Assembly (NCBI GenBank): GCA_025358115.1
Contig: JANYKQ010000058.1
Span: forward strand, 29,161 to 93,160
Length of the DNA: 64,000 nucleotides
Direction: 5' to 3'
DNA from: Methanomicrobiales archaeon
GTDB taxonomy: Archaea; Halobacteriota; Methanomicrobia; Methanomicrobiales; Methanospirillaceae
The stretch's first letter is position 1. Each line of letters opens with the position of its first letter. Below are positions 8,569-18,322 of the stretch, piece after piece. The translations under genes were made by a program, and so were the position numbers. The notes beneath the pieces are model-generated. The model ran no database searches and was not told the origin of the DNA. It saw only the letters and a list, made by a program, of their open reading frames with translations.

Positions 8569-10638
8569 TCAGGCCTCCTTGATCTTCTCAATCTTGACAG
8601 CACAGTGCTTGAGTTCCGGCATCTTGGAGAGCGGATCGAGTGCGGTGTTGGTGAGGTCGTTTGCGCCATGCTCAAAGTGCATGGGCATGAAGATCACTTT
8701 CGGGGCCACATCGTCGGTCACGCGTGCTATGGCAATGGATTCGCCACGGCGGCTTGTTACCTTGACCTTCTCGTATGGCTTGATCCCAAGTTCCTTTGCA
8801 TCCAGCGTGTTCATCTGCATGTAGTTTTCCGGCACATCGTTGTGCAGGGTCGGGCTCCGGTCGGTCTGGGTCCTGGTGTGATAGTGGAAGATGATACGGC
8901 CGGTCATCATGGTGAACGGGTACTCTGCGTCAGCAACTTCTGCGGGCGGACGGTACTCGAGGCCGAACATGGTTCCCTTGCCATCGGCAGCGGAGAACTT
9001 TCCTATGTGGAGGATTGGAGTTCCCGGGTGCTCGATGGTCGGGCAGGGCCAGTGGACCGATTCGGGTTTCTCCATCTTCTCGTAGGTTACACCGAACTGA
9101 CCCGGAGTGACTGCGCGCATGTCGTCCCAGACATCTTTCGCGGTCTTCCAGTCAAAGCCCTTGAGGCCCATCTTCTTTGCGAGCAGGCTGATGATTTCCC
9201 AGTCGTACTTCGACTCGCCGGGACCGTTGACGGCCTTCCTTACACGGTTGACACGGCGCTCGCCGCTGGTGAATGTGCCGTCCTTCTCGGCAAAGCAGGT
9301 GCCGGGCAGGACAACGTCTGCATATTCGCAGCTCTCATTCCAGTAAATATCCTGGATAACGAGGAAGTCGAGCTTGTCAAGGGATCTCCTGACGTGGTTC
9401 GAATCGGGGTAGGAAACCACGGGGTTCAGGCCGAGGATATACATCGCCTTGATCGGGTCACCGCACTGGGTGATCTGTTCGGTTAAGGTGACCCCATACC
9501 AGTCGGGCAGGGAACCTTCTTTCATGAACCATGCCTTCTCCATCTTGGCACGGTTCTCGGGGACGGCAACTGCCTGGTAGCCTGAGAAGACGTTCGGGTA
9601 TGCACCCATGTCGCAGGCGCCCTGCACATTGTTCTGTCCCCTGAGCGGGTTGACACCGACACCGGGGCGTCCGACATTGCCGGTGAGCAGCGCGAGGTTA
9701 CCCATGGACCGGACATTGTCGGTACCGGTGGTTAACTCGGTGATGCCGAGGCAGTAGATGATGACCGCGTTCTTTGCATTTGCATACTGGCGGGCAAACT
9801 CCTGGACTGTCGCGAGCGGGACACCGTGGATCTTTTCACAGTCGGCATAGTTCTCGACGGTCTTCTTGAGGTCCTCGAAACCTTTTGTCCGTTCCTTGAT
9901 GTACTCCTTGTCCTCAAGGCCTTCCTTGATGATCCAGTACATCATGGAGTTTGCAAGTGCAATGTGGGTCGACGGGTTAAACCGGATGAACTTGTCAGCA
10001 AGACGTGCAGTCGGGCTGAACCGGGGGTCAACAACAATGATCGGAGTGCCCTTCTTCTTGGCCTGCATGACGCGGCGGGCAGCCAGCGGGTGGGCCTCAA
10101 CGGCGTTGGAACCCCACATGACGATGAGGTCAGAGTTCAGGACATCTTCGAACGGGTTGGTGGCAGCACCGGAACCGAACGAGAGCGAGAGACCGGCAAC
10201 GGACGGGCCGTGGCAGATACGGGCACAGTTGTCAACGTTATTGGTCTGGAAAGCCACACGGGCCCACTTCTGCAGTGCGTAGCAGTCCTCATTGACGGTT
10301 CGGCACGAGGTGTGGAAACCCAGCGCCCGGGGGCCGCCCTGTTTGTGAGCCTCTGAGAATTTCTGCGTAATCAGATCAATGGCTTCGTCCCACGAGGCTT
10401 CCTCGAACTTGTCGCCCTTCTTGATGAGGGGCTTGGTCAGCCGGCCGGGCTTCTGGACCGTTTCCCAGCAGGTCGTACCCTTAGGGCAGAGCTTGCCTTC
10501 GTTGATCGGAGACCGCTTGTACGGTTCGACACCAACGAGTTCATTCCCGTTGGATACGAGGTTCAGGCCGCAGCCAACCCCGCAGTAGGGACAGGTCGTT
10601 GCTGTGTACTTTAGAGAATCCTTATTTAGTTCGCTCAT
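8569..10638 (-). CDS. fdhA: Formate dehydrogenase subunit alpha (copy 1), Cys form
   Basis: CPYCGVGCGLNLV 4Fe-4S motif; molybdopterin oxidoreductase with DNCARICHGPSVAGL (Cys at the expected Sec/Cys position). Confidence 0.95.
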   Translation of the reverse strand: MSELNKDSLKYTATTCPYCGVGCGLNLVSNGNELVGVEPYKRSPINEGKLCPKGTTCWETVQKPGRLTKPLIKKGDKFEEASWDEAIDLITQKFSEAHKQGGPRALGFHTSCRTVNEDCYALQKWARVAFQTNNVDNCARICHGPSVAGLSLSFGSGAATNPFEDVLNSDLIVMWGSNAVEAHPLAARRVMQAKKKGTPIIVVDPRFSPTARLADKFIRFNPSTHIALANSMMYWIIKEGLEDKEYIKERTKGFEDLKKTVENYADCEKIHGVPLATVQEFARQYANAKNAVIIYCLGITELTTGTDNVRSMGNLALLTGNVGRPGVGVNPLRGQNNVQGACDMGAYPNVFSGYQAVAVPENRAKMEKAWFMKEGSLPDWYGVTLTEQITQCGDPIKAMYILGLNPVVSYPDSNHVRRSLDKLDFLVIQDIYWNESCEYADVVLPGTCFAEKDGTFTSGERRVNRVRKAVNGPGESKYDWEIISLLAKKMGLKGFDWKTAKDVWDDMRAVTPGQFGVTYEKMEKPESVHWPCPTIEHPGTPILHIGKFSAADGKGTMFGLEYRPPAEVADAEYPFTMMTGRIIFHYHTRTQTDRSPTLHNDVPENYMQMNTLDAKELGIKPYEKVKVTSRRGESIAIARVTDDVAPKVIFMPMHFEHGANDLTNTALDPLSKMPELKHCAVKIEKIKEA

Positions 10639-10718
10639 GTTCTATCACCATAATTGCCACAGATGCTTCCGTTCCAAAAACGGTCGAAGCGCTCTGCACA
10701 GACATGACTGGCTACCCG

Positions 10719-10778
10719 CAAAATCTGTTAACTACTTTTGCTTGATTATTGATCTCTGTAAACACCATATTTATGCAT
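10719..10778. promoter_or_regulatory. Conserved divergent promoter/operator element, fdh copy 1
   Basis: CAAAATCTGTTAACTACTTTTGCTTGATTATTGATCTCTGTAAACACCATATTTATGCAT aligns without gaps to 15498-15557. Confidence 0.6.
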
Positions 10779-10918
10779 TTTGAAAAACCTCTCTTAATTG
10801 GTGATTATCTGGGGGTTTTTACGATTCCTGACAATTATTATCGGAAGAAATTAAGTGCAGTTGTTACTCCGGAATTCCTTCCGCGCAGATCAGAACAATC
10901 TATAACGGAGCGATCCTG

Positions 10919-11476
10919 GTGAGGTTACGTCCCCTGCCTCCGATGCTCATCAATATTGTACAGACAGCACTCCTGGTATGTGACGGAACGGAATATTTTG
11001 TCGGTGGAGAATGCGTTTCGTGCGGGGGAACCTTGTCGGGCTATGACACTCGGGTGAAAAGGTTTGCAATTCTGTCTGAAGATGAAGGTGACCCCTGGGT
11101 AGAGGTCCTCCTCCACCGGGCATACTGCCGGGCCTGCGGGCGAATATGGATGCCGGAGGAACCGTTCTATCCCAGGACCCGGATTGGATCGCCGGTCGTT
11201 GATCTCTGCCGGGCCTTCTCCACAACAATGTCCTGCGGGCAGGTTTCCCGGCGTCTCGGCCAGATGGGGATTACGGTCGATCGCTGGAGTGTAAGGTCCT
11301 ATTGCTCTCTTTCCAATGCCCCGCCACCCACAGTTGCGGCCTTCGGTATGAATGTCCCGGTCTCGTTAATCTCGCTCTCCTCTCTTGCCGGAACCCTGCG
11401 TGAAGGAAGTACTGCCCGGGGCGAGGATGTGCTCATTGCGTGCAATTATCCCTCTCGTAATCGATACCCCCACTAG
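10919..11476 (+). CDS. Zn-ribbon/HTH-like protein of unknown function, divergent from fdhA copy 1; shorter paralog
   Basis: CVSCGGTLSGYD...YCRACGRIWMPEEPFYPRTRIGSPVVDLCRAFSTTMSCGQVSRRLGQMGITVDRWSVRSY; collinear with 15680..16447; GTG start. Confidence 0.6.
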   Translation: MRLRPLPPMLINIVQTALLVCDGTEYFVGGECVSCGGTLSGYDTRVKRFAILSEDEGDPWVEVLLHRAYCRACGRIWMPEEPFYPRTRIGSPVVDLCRAFSTTMSCGQVSRRLGQMGITVDRWSVRSYCSLSNAPPPTVAAFGMNVPVSLISLSSLAGTLREGSTARGEDVLIACNYPSRNRYPH

Positions 11477-11613
11477 AATTTACCTGCACAGGACACGAGG
11501 CGAGTTGTGTCCCGGTATTTTCTTTTGTACGAAAAAAAAATTATTCTTGAGAGAGAGTTCCCCTGCCCCACTCCTGGGATAGTTGTTTCCTGTAAAAAAT
11601 TTTGATGGTAATG

Positions 11614-12075
11614 TTACACCCAGACGTTTTCGGGGAACGCCATATTGGTGTAGATATCTTCCAGTCGTGCCTTATGACCCCGCTCCATGTTTGCCAGCTG
11701 GGAAAAGAGCAACTGCGTTTCGGTGTCCTCTGCAGCTGCGGCAAGCTGGGTATACATCTGCATGGCTTCCAGTTCCTTCCTGATGGCAAGGACCAGGCCT
11801 TCGAGCGGCTTTAAGTCCGCTGTCAGCTTGGGAGACGGGAGTGTATCCCCGACCTTGTAGTCATGCCCTGCAGCGAATTTCATCTTGCTGAAGTCTTTTG
11901 TCAGGAAAGCTGTTAAAAACTCACGGTGTTTTTTCTCCTCACCGGCGAGTTCATCAAAGAGGTCTTTTAACACCTTGTCTTTTACCTTGTCGGCAATAGT
12001 GCGATAGAATGTGTATGCTTCCACTTCCCTGTCGATTGCTGTTGCAATAATCTTCTTTGCATCTTCTGCTTTCAT
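11614..12075 (-). CDS. Ferritin-like/rubrerythrin-related diiron protein
   Basis: Paired helices with E...E..H spacing: AIDREVEAYTFYRTIAD...ELAGEEKKHREFL and AIRKELEAMQMYTQLA...LANMERGHKARLE. Confidence 0.8.
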   Translation of the reverse strand: MKAEDAKKIIATAIDREVEAYTFYRTIADKVKDKVLKDLFDELAGEEKKHREFLTAFLTKDFSKMKFAAGHDYKVGDTLPSPKLTADLKPLEGLVLAIRKELEAMQMYTQLAAAAEDTETQLLFSQLANMERGHKARLEDIYTNMAFPENVWV

Positions 12076-12189
12076 GGTTTTTAATCATCTCCATTGAGAA
12101 ATTTTGTTTTGCTCAACCGGTTCGTCCGGATACGGGTTCAACCTTTTTTTACCGGAACGGGACGGATTAAGAAAGTCCACCGGTAAAAA

Positions 12190-13341
12190 TTAATTGGTGT
12201 AAGCTGACTTCCCCAGCTTGGGTTCGAATAACCGGTCTTCTTCCGTACGGATTGCATGGGAGAAGAGGGCCAGTGGAATCTCTGACGGGCACAGCTCTTC
12301 GCACTGCCCGCAGTTGATACACGAGTCAGCGATGTGGGCAAACCGGCGCAGGTGGAACATCTGGTCTGCCGGAAGCACTCCCGGGCGGATCATGAGCGAG
12401 GGCTGCTTGAACTTGTCAGCAAGGGTGACACAGACCGGGCACTTGTCGATACATGAGTAGCATTTCATGCAGCGGCTGGTCTCCTTTGCAATGGTCTCCC
12501 AGAGAACAGGTGCGAGTGCCTCGAAATCGTGCTTTCGCCACTTGTCACCGAGCTTGTACATTGCGCCTTCGACCTTGGCACGGATCTCGATCCCTTTGGG
12601 ATTTGCCGGTTCCGTGGAAAGTTTCTTTGCGGCAACCGCTTTTGAGAGGAGGGTTGCACCCTTCTCGGAACAGATCTCAACAAAGGTCGCCTTTCCGGCC
12701 TTGTCTCCGATAACTCCCCAGTTCCCGCAGGCAAGGTCTGCCTGGCGGGGGATCTTTACCTTGCAGCGGCGGCAGTTGGACCTGCGGCCATAGCCGGCCT
12801 CTTCGAGTTCATCGACAGAGATACCCTTGTGGCCTCCCTCGTACTCGATGATGAACTGGCCCTTGTCGATCTCTTCTTTGGTTACCTTGTTCGGGTCAAC
12901 ACCATACTTGTCGGTGATCATCCTGCGGGCCGTGACCGGGCTTACCGATCCTCCGCAGTTGACACCGATCATGACGATGTTGTCCAGGTTTACCAGCTTG
13001 CGTTTTGCAAGTTCAAGGACGCCCATCATGTCGCAGCCCTTGACAACCATGCCGATCTTCTTACCGGCCAGCTTGGGCGCGTACTCTGTCACCAGTTTCG
13101 AGAGAAGGATCGTTCCGCAGTGGAGCGAACCGGCGCACTGGTCGAGAGCCTTTGGGTCGGTAACGATAACCGGAACTGCGTCGTACAGGTCGACACCCCG
13201 GGTAACGGCAATCACTGCATCAACGGTCTTGCTCTCGAGTGCATACTTCAGCAGCTCGGTAACCGCACCGCCGCATTCTGCCTTCTTTGCCAGGTTGGCA
13301 TCGTTGGTCCATGCATAGAGCATTTCGCCTTTCTTTGCCAT
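12190..13341 (-). CDS. fdhB: F420-type formate dehydrogenase subunit beta (copy 2)
   Basis: Collinear paralog of 7313..8566 with long identical stretches (GGHKGISVDELEEAGYGRRSNCRRCK). Confidence 0.93.
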   Translation of the reverse strand: MAKKGEMLYAWTNDANLAKKAECGGAVTELLKYALESKTVDAVIAVTRGVDLYDAVPVIVTDPKALDQCAGSLHCGTILLSKLVTEYAPKLAGKKIGMVVKGCDMMGVLELAKRKLVNLDNIVMIGVNCGGSVSPVTARRMITDKYGVDPNKVTKEEIDKGQFIIEYEGGHKGISVDELEEAGYGRRSNCRRCKVKIPRQADLACGNWGVIGDKAGKATFVEICSEKGATLLSKAVAAKKLSTEPANPKGIEIRAKVEGAMYKLGDKWRKHDFEALAPVLWETIAKETSRCMKCYSCIDKCPVCVTLADKFKQPSLMIRPGVLPADQMFHLRRFAHIADSCINCGQCEELCPSEIPLALFSHAIRTEEDRLFEPKLGKSAYTN

Positions 13342-13346
13342 GGTGT

Positions 13347-15413
13347 TCAGGCCTCCTTGATCTTTTCAACCGATACAGCACAGTGCTTGAGCTCAGGCAT
13401 CTTGGAGAGCGGGTCGAGGGCGGTATTGGTGAGGTTGTTCACACCCTGGGCAAAGTGCATTGCCATGAACAACACCTTCGGGGCAACATCGTCAGTCACG
13501 CGTGCAGTGGTGATGGTCTCGCCACGGCGGCTCTTCACCTTGATCTTCTCGCCATCCAGAATACCCATGCTCTTTGCATCTTCAGTATTGATCTGGATGT
13601 AGGACTCGGGCACTTCATAGTGCAGAACCGCACAGCGATCCGTCTGAGTCAGGGTGTGGTAGTGGAAGAGCACACGCCCGGTCATAAGGGTGAACGGGTA
13701 TTGTGCATCAGCAACTTCTGCCGGTTGTTTGTACTCGAGACCAAACATGGTCCCCTTGCCATCGGCTGCAGAGAACTTTCCAATGTGGAGGATCGGAGTT
13801 CCCGGGTGCTCGATGGTCGGGCAGGGCCAGTGGACCGATTCGGGCTTCTCCATCTTCTCGTAGGTTACACCGAACTGGCCCGGGGTGACTGAACGCATAT
13901 CGTCCCAGACATCCTTTGCCGTCTTCCAGTCAAAACCCTTGAGGCCCATCTTCTTTGCCAGCAGGCCGATGATCTCCCAGTCGTACTTCGATTCGCCGGG
14001 ACCATCGACTGCCTTCCTTACACGGTTGACACGGCGTTCACCGCTGGTGAAGGTGCCGTCTTTCTCGGCAAAGCAGGTGCCGGGCAGGACTACATCTGCG
14101 TATTCGCAGCTCTCGGTCCAGTAGATATCCTGGATAACGAGGAAGTCGAGTTTGTCAAGCGACCGCTTGACGTGGTTCGAGTCGGGGTAGGAGACAACCG
14201 GGTTCAGGCCAAGGATATACATCGCCTTGATCGGGTCGCCGCACTGGGTGATCTGCTCGGTTAACGTCACACCATACCAGTCGGGCAGGGACCCTTCCTT
14301 CATGAACCAGGCTTTCTCCATCTTGGCACGGTTCTCGGCAACCGCTACTGCCTGGTAACCGGAGAAGACGTTCGGGTATGCACCCATGTCGCAGGCGCCC
14401 TGCACATTGTTCTGTCCACGGAGCGGGTTGACACCGACACCAGGACGGCCGACATTGCCGGTGAGCAGTGCGAGGTTCCCCATGGACCGGACATTGTCCG
14501 TACCGGTGGTTAACTCGGTGATGCCGAGGCAATAGATGATGACTGCATTCTTTGCCTTGGCATACTGGCGGGCAAACGTCTTGACGGTCTCGAGCGGGAC
14601 ACCGTGGATCTTTTCGCAGTCGGCATAGTTCTCAACTGTCTTTTTCAGGTCCTCAAAGCCTTTTGTCCGTTCCTTGATGTATTCCTTGTCCTCAAGGCCT
14701 TCCTTGATGATCCAGTACATCATGGAGTTCGCAAGCGCAATGTGAGTCGACGGGGTGAACCGGATCCACTTGTCGGCAAGCCGTGCAGTTGCACTGAACC
14801 GCGGGTCAACCACGACAATCGGAATACCCTTCATCTTGGCCTGCATGACGCGGCGGCCGGCAAGCGGGTGGGCCTCGACTGCATTGGAGCCCCACATGAC
14901 GATCAGGTCAGAGTTCAGGACATCCTCGAACGGGTTGGTGGCGGCACCGGAACCAAACGAGAGGGAGAGACCGGCAACAGACGGGCCGTGGCAGATACGC
15001 GCACAGTTGTCAACATTGTTGGTCTGGAACGCAACACGGGCCCACTTCTGCAATGCGTAGCAGTCCTCGTTGACCGTACGGCACGAGGTATGGAAACCCA
15101 GGGCACGGGGACCGAGCTTGTCGGAGGTCTCCTTGAACTTCTTTGCAACCAGGGTTATGGCTTCATCCCAGGAGGCTTTCTCGAACTTATCGTTCTTTTT
15201 TATCAGGGGATGGGTGAGCCGGTCGGGCTTCTGGACAGATTCCCAGCAGCTTGCACCCTTCGGGCAGAGCTTGCCTTCGTTCACCGGGCTGCGCTTGTAT
15301 GGTTCGACACCAACGAGTTTTCCGTCGCTGACTACGAGGTTGAGACCACAGCCCACCCCGCAGTACGGACAAGTCGTCGGTACATACTTAAGAGTACTCG
15401 AGTTATCTTGCAT
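13347..15413 (-). CDS. fdhA: Formate dehydrogenase subunit alpha (copy 2), Cys form
   Basis: Collinear paralog of 8569..10638, identical over long central blocks. Confidence 0.95.
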   Translation of the reverse strand: MQDNSSTLKYVPTTCPYCGVGCGLNLVVSDGKLVGVEPYKRSPVNEGKLCPKGASCWESVQKPDRLTHPLIKKNDKFEKASWDEAITLVAKKFKETSDKLGPRALGFHTSCRTVNEDCYALQKWARVAFQTNNVDNCARICHGPSVAGLSLSFGSGAATNPFEDVLNSDLIVMWGSNAVEAHPLAGRRVMQAKMKGIPIVVVDPRFSATARLADKWIRFTPSTHIALANSMMYWIIKEGLEDKEYIKERTKGFEDLKKTVENYADCEKIHGVPLETVKTFARQYAKAKNAVIIYCLGITELTTGTDNVRSMGNLALLTGNVGRPGVGVNPLRGQNNVQGACDMGAYPNVFSGYQAVAVAENRAKMEKAWFMKEGSLPDWYGVTLTEQITQCGDPIKAMYILGLNPVVSYPDSNHVKRSLDKLDFLVIQDIYWTESCEYADVVLPGTCFAEKDGTFTSGERRVNRVRKAVDGPGESKYDWEIIGLLAKKMGLKGFDWKTAKDVWDDMRSVTPGQFGVTYEKMEKPESVHWPCPTIEHPGTPILHIGKFSAADGKGTMFGLEYKQPAEVADAQYPFTLMTGRVLFHYHTLTQTDRCAVLHYEVPESYIQINTEDAKSMGILDGEKIKVKSRRGETITTARVTDDVAPKVLFMAMHFAQGVNNLTNTALDPLSKMPELKHCAVSVEKIKEA

Positions 15414-15497
15414 TCTATCACACCATTAACTTCACGGGGAGTCCCCGGCCAAAAATGACCAGAGCATCCGTGCACACACCTATGGATTTGATTCCAG

Positions 15498-15557
15498 CAA
15501 AATTTGTTAATCTATTTTGCTTGATTAACGATCATGGTAAATACCTTATATATGCAT
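15498..15557. promoter_or_regulatory. Conserved divergent promoter/operator element, fdh copy 2
   Basis: CAAAATTTGTTAATCTATTTTGCTTGATTAACGATCATGGTAAATACCTTATATATGCAT; includes a TATA-like TTATATAT on the + strand. Confidence 0.6.
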
Positions 15558-15679
15558 TATCATATTATCGTAAAAATGGGGATCGCTTTGGGGCGGACAT
15601 GACCGCCCGTTATAACGGACGCGGTTACCATGAATGGACATTACGAGAGGGATCATAAAAACCGGGCAAGAGCAGTTCT

Positions 15680-16447
15680 ATGAGAATACGTAAGATCCAT
15701 CCCATAATCACCGGAATAATCCATACCGCGCTCCGGACCTGTGAGGGGGTCCGGTTTCATCCCGGTCCCGTATGCAGCTCCTGTGGCAGCCACTTGTCCG
15801 GGTATGACGAACGGAAGAAACGGTTTGCAATCCTGCTGGAAGACGAAATATCCCGTCCGCTGCATATCATCATCCAGCGCTCATACTGCCACAACTGCGG
15901 TATGATTGCCGTTCCGGAGGAACCCTTTTACCCGGGCACACGGATTGGATCACCGGTCGTGGATCTCTGCCGGTCCCTCTCTTCAACCATGCCGTACTCC
16001 CGTGTCTCAACGTACCTGGAGATGATGGGGGTACAGGTCAATCGCTGGAGTGCCCGGCATTATTCCTGCACGCCGTTGCCGGAAGTGCCGGCAGTGGAAT
16101 TATTCGGTATACAGCTCCCCCATTCAATCATCTCCCTCTCGGTGCTCAGCGTTTCACTTGAGATGCCGAGAGCACCGGGTATGGAGGAGATCCTTGCCGC
16201 ATGCAATTATCCGTCCATCCCGTTCAGTACACGCATCCACAGGGATAAAAACGCTGCTCAGCCCCTCGACCGGGAGAAACAGCAGAAAATCATCGACGGA
16301 TTCGTGAAAAGGTTTCCCCGTTATCAGGTCCTTGTCTTTATCTGCTTCTGGATTCTTGCAAACCTGTATTCCGGTACTGCATCGTATTTCCCCACAGAAT
16401 TTCTCGGGTACCCCGGGCTGGAGGTAGAAGAACTATCAATATATTGA
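15680..16447 (+). CDS. Zn-ribbon/HTH-like protein of unknown function, divergent from fdhA copy 2; full-length paralog with C-terminal hydrophobic segment
   Basis: CSSCGSHLSGYDERKKRFAIL...YCHNCGMIAVPEEPFYPGTRIGSPVVDLCRSLSSTMPYSRVSTYLEMMGVQVNRWSARHY; C-terminal YQVLVFICFWILANLYSG. Confidence 0.65.
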   Translation: MRIRKIHPIITGIIHTALRTCEGVRFHPGPVCSSCGSHLSGYDERKKRFAILLEDEISRPLHIIIQRSYCHNCGMIAVPEEPFYPGTRIGSPVVDLCRSLSSTMPYSRVSTYLEMMGVQVNRWSARHYSCTPLPEVPAVELFGIQLPHSIISLSVLSVSLEMPRAPGMEEILAACNYPSIPFSTRIHRDKNAAQPLDREKQQKIIDGFVKRFPRYQVLVFICFWILANLYSGTASYFPTEFLGYPGLEVEELSIY

Positions 16448-16750
16448 TCGGGTGAATGCAGTTTTTTAGTACACCGGTGTTGATCATTGAAGTTTTTGTT
16501 TTTCAGGAAATGGATGCCAGTGCTCCGGGCAGTATTAAAAAGCCAAAGTTCGCGCTCTCCAGCAGGTTTTCTGTAACAGACTTAATAACTTTTTTTGCCG
16601 CCTATTCCCAAAAGCTCCGGTAATTAAGCTCTATCCTGCAGGTTCAGACAACGGTTCAGGAAATCACCGGTATAATATCCCGGATCCCGCATCTATCAAA
16701 ATAAGTTACTTTTCATAACATGTTTATCATTTGATAGGTAATGTAGGATC

Positions 16751-17389
16751 ATGCAAGCAGGTCACCCTGAAGAAACACCCGATGCGCTGGAAGCCAGTAT
16801 GGACAGAGGGGGGGTAAAGCCAGAACTCCAGCAAAAAGTCCTAAGGCTTTCAGAATTCCATACCTACCCGGCACCCGGTGTCCTCATCGGTGCATTCATG
16901 GTGGACTATGCACTGGAACTGCTCGGGGTTACCGCTGACAAAAAACTCTACGGGGTCTGCGAGACTCCCAAGTGCCTCCCGGATGCCCTGCAGGTGATGG
17001 CCCACTGCACAACCGGTAACAACCGGCTCAAAGTTGTACCGATCGGGAAATTTGCTATTACCCTGAACGCACCCACTGAAGGCGAGACCGCAGAAGCTGT
17101 GCGGGTGTACGTGGATCTGGAGAAACTCAAATATTATCCCATAATTGATATCTGGTATGCCAACAGCCCGACCTATGACAAACATACCATGAAAGGGCTC
17201 CTGCAGGATGAGATCTTCCGCGCCGGACGTATGATCCTCTCCTTTGAACGGGTCCTGGTCCCGGTTAAGATAAAGAAGAAATGGTCCTCGGTCTCCTGTC
17301 CCTGCTGCGGAGAGACCGTTCCCGATTACCTGATCGAAGGTGATCGCTGCGGGGCCTGCGGTTCGATGAAATATTATGAGAAGATATGA
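16751..17389 (+). CDS. FmdE family protein (formylmethanofuran dehydrogenase subunit E-like) with C-terminal zinc ribbon
   Basis: FHTYPAPGVLIGAFMVDYALELLGV...CETPKCLPDALQVMAHCTTGNNRL; C-terminal CPCCGETVPDYLIEGDRCGACG. Confidence 0.88.
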   Translation: MQAGHPEETPDALEASMDRGGVKPELQQKVLRLSEFHTYPAPGVLIGAFMVDYALELLGVTADKKLYGVCETPKCLPDALQVMAHCTTGNNRLKVVPIGKFAITLNAPTEGETAEAVRVYVDLEKLKYYPIIDIWYANSPTYDKHTMKGLLQDEIFRAGRMILSFERVLVPVKIKKKWSSVSCPCCGETVPDYLIEGDRCGACGSMKYYEKI

Positions 17390-17509
17390 GCCGGAACTAA
17401 CGGCTCTCGAACGAAGACGTCACACTTTTTTATTATCAGCAGATAACCAGGGCACCAGTTGAACCGCGAAGGTACATCCGGTAGGAGCAACGATGAAAAA
17501 GAGTGGAGG

Positions 17510-17926
17510 TTATTCGGTTGCGGTATGGGGGGTTTCAGTTTTCCGGACGGGTTTTTTCACCCAGATCAGTTCCTTGCCATCAAAGGCAAAGGATTTCATG
17601 ACAAAAATTTTGAGATCTTTTGGCATCTTTGAGGTATCTGCGTTGCCAGGTACGATGATCGCATAATCGTAGCGCGGACTCGACCCGTCAAATACCGGTT
17701 CAGGGCGAATCAGCTCGTTGATCATATCGAGGGTAACTTCTTTTTTGAACGTAACCAGGAGCCTGACAATCTCCAGGTACCCGTTGTTCATCCGTTTTAC
17801 CAGAACAACAGTATCATAGCCGGTCCCCTTCTTTTTAGGGGTGATCTTCCAGCCGTCAAAACTGGAGTAGATGTGTTTTATCTCCTGCAATACAAAATCG
17901 TGCATGATATCAGTGCAGATGCCCAT
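17510..17926 (-). CDS. Hypothetical protein
   Basis: 138-aa ORF with coding-like composition and no competing ORF; family not recognised. Confidence 0.55.
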   Translation of the reverse strand: MGICTDIMHDFVLQEIKHIYSSFDGWKITPKKKGTGYDTVVLVKRMNNGYLEIVRLLVTFKKEVTLDMINELIRPEPVFDGSSPRYDYAIIVPGNADTSKMPKDLKIFVMKSFAFDGKELIWVKKPVRKTETPHTATE

Positions 17927-18322
17927 AGATACTCAATTAACTTACTTTGTTAAAAAATAAAAATGCTGTGTTAAATACTTTTAACTAACTGTTCATGTTC
18001 ACTGGTCATAGTGAACGAGGAGCGGGATCTCAGAAAGAGATCTTTTCCAGAACTGGTAAAACTGCCTGATGAAATCCAAGGCGCGGAGCAAATTTTATTA
18101 AGTTTATTTACTTAACAATATCATTTTATTAACATAAAATTAATACTAGTTTGCCCAGAAAAACGGGCAGGTCAGAATATTCATTACCGGTTCATGGTAT
18201 AGACATCATGCCACGATGTCTTAATTTCTGACTAATACCTCATTTCCCGGATGCGGCCGCCAGTCAGCGTATCACACTTCTTATGCGACCGCTCCGGCAA
18301 TTAAAAAAAAGAGGCAGGTTAC

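Noticed and set aside
8401-9486. Long plus-strand ORFs opposite fdhAB (7754..8824, 8401..9486, 12829..13602, 14604..15458)
   Set aside because: Fully antisense to fdhA/fdhB; similar shadow ORFs appear in both copies because the genes are paralogous
15455-15658. 67-aa plus-strand ORF between fdhA copy 2 and the Zn-ribbon gene
   Set aside because: Lies across the conserved promoter-like element and has no counterpart in the first cassette
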